DNA of 64,000 nt from Rhodanobacter sp. Soil772 (GTDB lineage: Bacteria; Pseudomonadota; Gammaproteobacteria; Xanthomonadales; Rhodanobacteraceae), in assembly GCF_001428385.1 (NCBI RefSeq), contig NZ_LMSK01000002.1, positions 650,704-714,703 of the forward strand, in the 5' to 3' direction. This document shows, in pieces, positions 58,475-64,000 of the stretch. The notes beneath the pieces are model-generated. The model saw only the letters and a list, made by a program, of their open reading frames with translations, was not told where the DNA came from and searched no databases. Each line of letters opens with the position of its first letter. Positions within the stretch are counted from its first letter, which is position 1. Position numbers and translations under genes: made by a program.

Positions 58475-59256
58475 GCCTGTTCATCGAGAAGGCCGGCCGC
58501 GGCCCCGTTCCGCTGGTGCTGCTGCACGGCTGGGCCATGCACGGCGGCGTGCTGGCGCCGCTGGTCGAGGCACTGGAAGAACAGTGCACGATGTATGTGG
58601 TCGACCTGCCCGGCCACGGCCGCTCGCGCGATTGCGGGCTGCCGCTGGAACCGCGCGCCTGCACCGCGGCGATCGCCAAGGTCACGCCGCCAGCGTTCTG
58701 GCTGGGCTGGTCGCTGGGCGGCACCATCGCGCTGACCGCCGCGCTGGAACTGCCGCGGCAGGTGCACGGGCTGGCGATGCTGTGCGCCACGCCGAAGTTC
58801 GTGCGCGACGCCGGCTGGCCGCACGGCGCCGACGGCCCGCTGGTGCACCAGCTGGCCAGCGAGCTGGAAACCGACTACCACGCCACTATCGAGCGCTTCC
58901 TCGCGCTGGAGGCGATGGGCAGCGCCGATCCGCGCGGCGAACTGCGCCACCTGCGCGAGCTGGTGTTCGCCCGCGGCGAACCCGACCTGCGCGTGCTGCA
59001 GGAAGGCATCCGCATCCTGGAAACCAGCGACCGCCGCGCCGGCCTGCCCGACCTCGCCGTGCCCAGCGCCTGGATCAGCGGCCGGCGCGACCGGCTGGTG
59101 CCGCCGCAGGCGATGCAATGGTCGGCCAGCCAATGCGGCGGCAATTACGACGAAATCCAGCAAGCCGGCCACGCACCGTTTTTCGGCCACGCCGACGCGG
59201 TGGCGCAGGCGCTGCAACCGCTGCTGGCGCCCACCCAACTTGAGCAGGCGCGATGA
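58471..59256 (+). CDS. bioH: Pimeloyl-ACP methyl ester carboxylesterase
   Basis: 261 aa alpha/beta hydrolase. Nucleophile Ser81 in GWSLGG (E. coli BioH Ser82), oxyanion LLHGWAMHG, acid Asp in SGRRDRLVP and the late catalytic His in AGHAPFF. It frees pimeloyl-ACP from its methyl ester, ending BioC-started pimelate assembly. The ATG overlaps the trhO stop and its own stop overlaps bioC, so the three are coupled. Confidence 0.95.
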   Translation: MSLFIEKAGRGPVPLVLLHGWAMHGGVLAPLVEALEEQCTMYVVDLPGHGRSRDCGLPLEPRACTAAIAKVTPPAFWLGWSLGGTIALTAALELPRQVHGLAMLCATPKFVRDAGWPHGADGPLVHQLASELETDYHATIERFLALEAMGSADPRGELRHLRELVFARGEPDLRVLQEGIRILETSDRRAGLPDLAVPSAWISGRRDRLVPPQAMQWSASQCGGNYDEIQQAGHAPFFGHADAVAQALQPLLAPTQLEQAR

Positions 59257-60131
59257 GCGACTTCCAACTCGACCCCCACCAGGTACGCCGCCACTTCGGC
59301 CGTGCCGCCACCAGCTACGAAAAGCACGACGCGCTGCAGCGCGAGGTGCAGACCGCCCTGCTCGAACGGCTGGACTTCTACCTGGGGGCGCCGCTGCGCG
59401 TGGTCGACGTCGGCGCCGGCACCGGACGCGGCACCGCGCTGCTGAAGCAGCGCTACCCCAAGGCCGAGGTGATCGCGCTCGACCTGGCGCTGCCGATGCT
59501 GCGCGCGGCGAAACAGCACAGCAGCTGGCTGAAGCCGTTCATGCGCGCGTGCGCCGAAGCCACCCAGCTGCCGCTGGCCGACCACAGCGTCGACGTGCTG
59601 TATTCCAACCTGTGCTTCCAGTGGGTCGACGACCTGCCCGCGCTGTTCGGCGAATGCATGCGCGTGCTGAAGCCCGGCGGCTTCATGGCGTTCTCCAGTT
59701 TCGGCCCGGACACCCTGAAGGAGCTGCGCGCGGCCTGGGCCGAGGCCGACCAGCTGCCGCACGTGGGCCGCTTCCTCGACATGCACGACGTCGGCGACGC
59801 GATGCTCAACGCCGGCCTGCGCGACCCCGTGCTGGACGTGTTTCGCTACACCCTGACCTACAGCGAGCCGCGCAAGCTGCTGGAAGAACTGCAGGGCCTG
59901 GGCGCCACCAACGCCGACCGCGCACGCGCGCGCGGCCTCACCGGCAAGGCGCGCTACCAGCACATGCTGGCCGCCTACGAAGCCATGCGCGTGGACGGCC
60001 GTATCCCGGCCAGCTGGGAAGTGGTCAGCGCGCACGCCTGGGGGCCGCCGGTGGGCCAGCCGCGCCGCGTGCCCGGCGGCGAAATCGCCAGCTTCTCGAT
60101 CGACAGCTTGCGCGGCTCGCGGCGCAAATAG
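59253..60131 (+). CDS. bioC: Malonyl-ACP O-methyltransferase
   Basis: 292 aa SAM-dependent methyltransferase that starts pimelate synthesis. Typical BioC N-terminus (HQVRRHFGRAATSYEKHDALQREV), SAM loop VVDVGAGTGRG (50-60), DLALPML and SNLCFQWVDD. Last gene of the bio unit; bioA and bioD are not in the window. A strong hairpin follows at 60146-60177. Confidence 0.95.
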   Translation: MSDFQLDPHQVRRHFGRAATSYEKHDALQREVQTALLERLDFYLGAPLRVVDVGAGTGRGTALLKQRYPKAEVIALDLALPMLRAAKQHSSWLKPFMRACAEATQLPLADHSVDVLYSNLCFQWVDDLPALFGECMRVLKPGGFMAFSSFGPDTLKELRAAWAEADQLPHVGRFLDMHDVGDAMLNAGLRDPVLDVFRYTLTYSEPRKLLEELQGLGATNADRARARGLTGKARYQHMLAAYEAMRVDGRIPASWEVVSAHAWGPPVGQPRRVPGGEIASFSIDSLRGSRRK

Positions 60132-60145
60132 CGCACGCCGGCATG

Positions 60146-60177
60146 CCGGCGCCGTGCGATGTCGCGCACGGCGCCGG
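60146..60177. terminator. Bidirectional terminator-like hairpin
   Basis: Perfect 13-bp arms (ccggcgccgtgcg, 60146-60158; cgcacggcgccgg, 60165-60177) with a 6-nt loop, between convergent bioC and the barrel-protein gene. No T run. Confidence 0.65.
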
Positions 60178-60182
60178 GTCGA

Positions 60183-61013
60183 TCAGAACGTGTACTTCAG
60201 CGACGCACCCACGCCGTAATCCGGACTGCCGTCGGCGAAGCCGGCGAGGGCATAGGCCTGCACACGCAGGCTGTCGTTGAACTTGTGGTTCCAGTAACCG
60301 GTGAGTTCGCTCTGCGAGGCGCCGGTATCGGCGATCCGCTCGCGGTAGTAATAGTACGCACCGATGCTGTCGCCGGCGCTGAGCTTGTAGTCGGCGCCGA
60401 TGTTCGCGTTGAAGCCGTTCTTCAGCTGGATGTACTGCGAACTGCCGTACTTCATCCAACCCACGCCACCGAACGCGGTCCAGGCGCCGCTGACCTTGTA
60501 GGTATCCAGCGCGAGGCCGTAGTCGTTCTTGCCGGTACCCAGGCCCTTGTTCTCGTCGGCGGTGGCGAACTTCACCTTGCCGGTGAGATCCAGCCCGAAC
60601 GTGCGGTCGGCGCTGCCGAACAACTCGTAGCCGGCCGACGCCGTGATGTCGCCCAGGCCCGAGGCCGAACCGCTGGTGCTGCCTGGCGCGAGAGTCGTGC
60701 CGCCGCCGTTGCCACGGCCGCGCCCCTTCGGGTTGCCGTTGTTCACCTTGCCCACGCCGGGAATCACGTTGCCCGCACCGCTGATGTTGATGTACGGCAC
60801 GGTGAGCTTGAACGTCCAGCGATCGGTCTGGTAGGCCGCCGCCACCGGTACCGACCAGATGTCGGTGGTGGTGTCGGTGCCGTACTTGCCGCTGCTGTAA
60901 TCGGCGCCCGCGGAAAGGCTGAACCGGCCATCGTCCGTGGTGGCGGCATGGGCCACCGGCGCACCGATCAGCAGCAGTCCGCCGACGATCATCCAGTGTT
61001 GTGGGTTACGCAT
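60183..61013 (-). CDS. Outer-membrane beta-barrel protein (transporter-like)
   Basis: 276 aa. Signal peptide (ending PVAHAA), alternating amphipathic strands throughout (RFSLSAGADYSSGKYG, WTFKLTVPYINISG) and a terminal aromatic residue (SLKYTF), the marks of an outer-membrane barrel of the kind often annotated as transporter. A Gly/Asn/Arg-rich loop around residues 85-115 is probably extracellular. Clear ribosome site (AAGGAA). Its partner gene is 86 bp upstream, so the two probably form an operon. Cargo unknown. Confidence 0.75.
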   Translation of the reverse strand: MRNPQHWMIVGGLLLIGAPVAHAATTDDGRFSLSAGADYSSGKYGTDTTTDIWSVPVAAAYQTDRWTFKLTVPYINISGAGNVIPGVGKVNNGNPKGRGRGNGGGTTLAPGSTSGSASGLGDITASAGYELFGSADRTFGLDLTGKVKFATADENKGLGTGKNDYGLALDTYKVSGAWTAFGGVGWMKYGSSQYIQLKNGFNANIGADYKLSAGDSIGAYYYYRERIADTGASQSELTGYWNHKFNDSLRVQAYALAGFADGSPDYGVGASLKYTF

Positions 61014-61099
61014 GAAAAGTTCCTTGCTGAAAAGAGGATGGCAGCAGGCCCGGCATCACACCGGGCCTGCTGGGGTTGTCGCATGGGATGAAACCGAGC

Positions 61100-61849
61100 T
61101 CAGCCGCCCGGGCGGCCCGCATGGTCGGGGCGGTCGGGACGATCAGGGCGCTCGGGACGATCCGGCCGGCTCGGACGTTCCGGGCGGTCGACCTTGGCCA
61201 CATGCTCGGGCTTGCTCGGACGATCGACGCCATGCACCTTGGCCAGCTCGACCTTTTCCACATGCGCGTGCGTGTTTCCGTTCGCGGCGGCACTGCCGAC
61301 CGCCTTCGGCGAACGCATCACGTCGCCCAGCTTGAAACCGTCAGCCTTGGCAATCTGTCCCCAGCCCGCGCCGGCGGCGCGCTGGGCCAGCACGCCGTTC
61401 AGATCGATGCTGGTGCCGTCGGCCAGCACCAGCGTGCCGCCGTTCAGCGCGGCAGCCATCTCGGCAGCGGTCGGGTCGGTGATCCCGTCCTTGGCAAGCG
61501 TCGCCTCGGCCAGCGACAGCGCGATCTTCACGTTGCCGTAGCCCATCTTGCCGGTGGCCGGCGTGAACGTGGTCGACGTGGTGGTCGTGGTGCCGTCGGC
61601 GTTCTCCACGACATCGTCGAGCGTGATCTCGGTGCCGTCGCGCAACCCGGTGACCAGCGCCTGCGAGTTGGTATCCGAGCCGGCGAAATCGGCGAACTCG
61701 GTGCTCAGCCGGGTCGACTCGTGATTGGTGGTGCTAGTGGAAACGGACGTATCGGGCGGCGTGGCGGTCTGCGCCATCACCGGTGCGGCGGACAGTGCAC
61801 CGAGTACCGCGATGCAAATCAGCGTGGATTTGAAATGCTGGGATTTCAT
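61100..61849 (-). CDS. Secreted protein with charged RP[DE] repeat tail
   Basis: 249 aa, start at 61849 with GGAG. Signal peptide (CIAVLGALSAAPVMAQ). The middle part holds Thr/Ser-rich stretches and a segment GTLVLADGTSIDLNGVLAQR, then GAGWGQIAKADGFKLGDVM, which looks like a conserved envelope family that I cannot name. The last 40 residues are built from RPxRP and RPDRP units, giving a highly charged disordered tail. Upstream of, and likely cotranscribed with, the beta-barrel gene; it may be its periplasmic or surface partner. Confidence 0.65.
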   Translation of the reverse strand: MKSQHFKSTLICIAVLGALSAAPVMAQTATPPDTSVSTSTTNHESTRLSTEFADFAGSDTNSQALVTGLRDGTEITLDDVVENADGTTTTTSTTFTPATGKMGYGNVKIALSLAEATLAKDGITDPTAAEMAAALNGGTLVLADGTSIDLNGVLAQRAAGAGWGQIAKADGFKLGDVMRSPKAVGSAAANGNTHAHVEKVELAKVHGVDRPSKPEHVAKVDRPERPSRPDRPERPDRPDRPDHAGRPGG

Positions 61850-62158
61850 GGGATGGCTCCGAAAGATGCAACGATGGCGGAATGCCTGGCGAGACGACGC
61901 GATGTGTTTTCTTCCATGCCCCTGTGTCCGAACCCATGCCCGTGGCACGGCCGATTCGCATGTCGGCGACGTCTCCACACGCATCTTTGCGCCGCGCATG
62001 CACGGCACACAAGCGACAACGACGCGTCTGTTCAGCATGCATTTCACGCGCTGAACGACGGCCGTCACAGTTTCGTTCGATTGTGTGAACGGCTCCACAT
62101 TTGCGGCACTTCGTCGCCCGCCCCCGCGCAGATCGAAACTTCTTGCCTCGCCGCCTGC
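61850..62158. other. Intergenic region without a credible gene
   Basis: 309 bp between the end of tag and the start of the secreted-protein gene, both on the minus strand. Short frames are present but without ribosome sites or protein character. It should hold the promoter of the secreted-protein gene. GC is somewhat lower than average; no clear operator or riboswitch recognised. Confidence 0.5.
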
Positions 62159-62740
62159 CTAGCGCTGCCCGCCGTACCGGAAACAACCGACGAGGTGATC
62201 GTTGACCATGCCGGTCGCCTGCAGCAACGAGTAGCAGATGGTGGTGCCGACGAAGCGGAAGCCGCGTTTCTTCAGCACCTTGCTCATGCGGTCGGACAGT
62301 TCGGTGCTGGCCGGCACATCAGCCTGCGCGCGCCAGCGGTTGCGCAGCGGCTTGCCGTCGACGAACGACCACAGATAGACGTCCAGACTGCCGAACTCCG
62401 CGATCACGTCGAGAGCGGTGACCGCGTTGTCGCGGGCGGCGGAAACCTTCAGCCGGTTGCGGATGATGCCCGGATCGAGCAGCAGCTTTTCCAGCTCGCG
62501 ATCGCTCATTGCGGCGACGCGGGCGATCTCGAAGTGGTGGAAGGCCTTGCGGTAGTTCTCGCGCTTGGCCAGCACGGTGCGCCACGACAGGCCGGCCTGG
62601 GCGCCCTCGAGGCACAGGAACTCGAACAGCGCGCGGTCGTCGTGCAGCGGCGTGCCCCACTCGGTGTCGTGGTAGTCGCGCATCAGCGGGTCGCCGTTGG
62701 CGGCCCAGTGGCAACGTGTTGGTTCGGCGGTCTTGGTCAT
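62159..62740 (-). CDS. tag: DNA-3-methyladenine glycosylase I
   Basis: 193 aa from the ATG at 62740; ten upstream codons are not conserved. Removes 3-methyladenine from alkylated DNA. Zinc-binding residues Cys10 and His24 (RCHWA, DYHDTEWG) pair with the C-terminal His and Cys in NDHLVGCF; the catalytic Glu region is LFEFLCLEGAQAGLSW. Length and motifs are normal for the family. Divergent from the EamA transporter gene. Confidence 0.95.
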   Translation of the reverse strand: MTKTAEPTRCHWAANGDPLMRDYHDTEWGTPLHDDRALFEFLCLEGAQAGLSWRTVLAKRENYRKAFHHFEIARVAAMSDRELEKLLLDPGIIRNRLKVSAARDNAVTALDVIAEFGSLDVYLWSFVDGKPLRNRWRAQADVPASTELSDRMSKVLKKRGFRFVGTTICYSLLQATGMVNDHLVGCFRYGGQR

Positions 62741-62818
62741 GATGGCGGATGGTCGTACGGTGCCGCACAACGTAACCGACCCCGCTAGACTTGTCGCCCC
62801 ACTCCGCTCCGGTTTCCC

Positions 62819-63700
62819 ATGTCGCCCTCGCCATCACGCGGCGCGCTGTCCGCGCTGCTCGCCACCATCCTGATCTGGGCGTACAGCTGGGTGGTGATGA
62901 AACAGGTGCTGGCGTATGCCGGGCCGTTCCACTTCGCCGCGCTGCGCTACCTGCTCGGCGCCGCCGTGCTGTTCGCCGCGCTGCTGCTGTCGCGGCAATC
63001 GCTGCGGCCGCCGCCGCTGCTGCCCACGCTGCTGATCGGACTGTGCCAGACCGCCGCGTTTCAGGGGCTGGAGCAATGGGCGCTGCTCGACGGCGGCGCC
63101 GGCCACGTCGCCCTGCTCGCCTACACCATGCCATTCTGGGCGGTGCTGCTGGCGTGGCTGCTGCTGGGCGACCGCCCGACCGCACGGCACTGGGTTGGCG
63201 TGGGGCTGGCTGCGATCGGGCTGGCCTGCATCATCGAGCCGTGGCACGACATGGGCAGCGCGTTGAGCACCACGCTGGCGATCGCCGGCGGCGCCGCCTG
63301 GGCTGCCGGCACCGTGCTCAGCAAGCGCATGTTCCACCGGCACGCGCCGCCGGTGCTCAACCTCACCGCGTGGCAGATGCTGCTGGGCGGCATGGCGCTC
63401 GGCCTGCTCGCGCTGGCGGTGCCGGAGCGCGCGATCGAATGGAACCTGGCATTCACCGCCGGCCTGATCTACAGCGTGCTGCTCGCGTCCAGCCTGGCCT
63501 GGTGGCTGTGGTCGATCGTGCTGCAGCGGCTGTCCACCACCGTCGCCAGCGTATCCAGCCTCGGCGTGCCGATCGTCAGCGTGCTGCTGGCGTGGCTGAT
63601 CCTGCACGAGCAGCCGTCGGCGATGGAGCTGGTCGGCATCGTGTTCGTGCTGCTGGGGTTGCTCGCGGTCAGCGGCGTCGGCGCACGGCGCCGCGGTTGA
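62819..63700 (+). CDS. EamA-family (DMT) transporter
   Basis: 293 aa with ten predicted helices in two EamA repeats (about 10-135 and 150-285). Typical drug/metabolite exporter features include IWAYSWVVMKQ in helix 1 and an E-Q/W pair in helix 4 (LEQWALL). Family members export amino acids, nucleotides or drugs; substrate unknown. A TAGACT -10-like box lies about 24 nt before the ATG. It is convergent with the dehydratase gene, 6 bp apart. Confidence 0.85.
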   Translation: MSPSPSRGALSALLATILIWAYSWVVMKQVLAYAGPFHFAALRYLLGAAVLFAALLLSRQSLRPPPLLPTLLIGLCQTAAFQGLEQWALLDGGAGHVALLAYTMPFWAVLLAWLLLGDRPTARHWVGVGLAAIGLACIIEPWHDMGSALSTTLAIAGGAAWAAGTVLSKRMFHRHAPPVLNLTAWQMLLGGMALGLLALAVPERAIEWNLAFTAGLIYSVLLASSLAWWLWSIVLQRLSTTVASVSSLGVPIVSVLLAWLILHEQPSAMELVGIVFVLLGLLAVSGVGARRRG

Positions 63701-63706
63701 TCGAAC

Positions 63707-64000
63707 TCACCACGGCAGCACGCCGAGGTCCACGTTGCCGCCGGTGAGCACCACGCCGACGCGCCTGCCGGCGAAGCGCTGCGGCTGCTTGAGGATCGCC
63801 GCCAGCACGGTGGCGCTGGACACTTCCACCACCTGCTTCAGCTCCGACCACAGCAGCTGCATCGCGGCGATGGTTTCTGCGTCGCTGACCGTGATCACTT
63901 CGACGCGATGCGTGCGCAGCGCGTCGAGGTTGCGCTCGCCGACCAGCGCACGCAGGCCGTCGCAGACCGTGTCGGGCACCACCGTGGTGACCCGCGTGCC
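63707..64000 (-). CDS. PLP-dependent serine/threonine dehydratase-like enzyme, C-terminal end (cut by window)
   Basis: 97 codons of the 3' end are visible; the frame stays open to the window edge. The sequence VEVITVSDAETIAAMQLLW, then ELKQVVEVSSATVLAAIL and GVVLTGGNVDLGVLPW, is the C-terminal part of the serine/threonine dehydratase, serine racemase and threo-3-hydroxyaspartate ammonia-lyase group. There is no ACT domain, unlike the IlvA encoded at 45163-46728, so it is probably catabolic or a racemase. Active-site Lys lies outside the window. Confidence 0.8.
   Translation of the reverse strand, partial: GTRVTTVVPDTVCDGLRALVGERNLDALRTHRVEVITVSDAETIAAMQLLWSELKQVVEVSSATVLAAILKQPQRFAGRRVGVVLTGGNVDLGVLPW

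Noticed and set aside
61985-62100. CRP-like site upstream of the secreted-protein gene (TTCACAC and TGTGACG present)
   Set aside because: The half-sites are in the wrong relative order for a CRP/Clp palindrome.

Overview
The window is 64 kb of GC-rich bacterial chromosome (about 68-70 % by eye), densely coding and with no phage or conjugative genes. Gene content, the many xanthomonad-type intergenic hairpin repeats, the M56/BlaR1 protein with a glutamine-rich coiled-coil tail, the S9 and M61 exopeptidases and a nitrite-reductase-like gene point to a gammaproteobacterium of the order Lysobacterales (Xanthomonadales), most likely Rhodanobacteraceae (a Rhodanobacter, Dyella or Frateuria relative). 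This taxonomic placement is inference from gene families, not a database match.

Layout. 1-12 kb: end of an M56 peptidase, a DPP-IV-type peptidase, a GST, an aldo/keto reductase, QueF, a lipoprotein, a glycerophosphodiesterase with an alpha/beta hydrolase, and a TonB-dependent receptor. 12.4-13 kb: a broken DUF3883 gene beside a tRNA-Arg(CCG). 13-24 kb: an M61 peptidase, a diguanylate cyclase, an amino-acid permease, a two-gene ether-lipid-type unit (alkylglycerol-monooxygenase-like and YhhN/TMEM86-like), an LtaS-like sulfatase-fold transferase and a CpdB-type nucleotidase. 24.4-27.6 kb: a patch of clearly lower GC with two genes of unknown function, an Abi_C-type gene and an isoprenylcysteine-methyltransferase-family gene, ending in a cluster of hairpin repeats. 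27.6-29.6 kb: two multiheme cytochromes c.

29.7-46.7 kb is the core: a threonine operon (leader peptide, homoserine dehydrogenase, thrB, thrC) followed by a complete leucine/isoleucine/valine operon (leader peptide, leuA, ilvE, leuC, leuD, leuB, ilvD, ilvC, ilvG, ilvM, ilvA). Most genes overlap by ATGA. Together they take aspartate semialdehyde to threonine, threonine to 2-ketobutyrate, and then to all three branched-chain amino acids. Both operons begin with an attenuator-type leader ORF behind almost identical promoters whose -10 box lies exactly 7 nt before the leader ATG, which predicts leaderless leader mRNAs. REP-like palindromes sit in several gaps of the second operon, and one lies in frame inside leuB.

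46.7-64 kb: a second diguanylate cyclase, ubiA, a polytopic glycosyltransferase-like protein with a sulfotransferase, comF, an unusual DoxX/copper-nitrite-reductase/cytochrome c fusion, a biotin operon (bioB-bioF-trhO-bioH-bioC) behind a long perfect palindrome that resembles a BirA operator, a beta-barrel plus secreted-protein pair, tag, an EamA transporter and the end of a PLP-dependent dehydratase. No complete novel defence or mobile system is visible. The most unusual items are the fused nitrite reductase, the ether-lipid gene pair, the matched leaderless attenuators and the in-frame REP in leuB.
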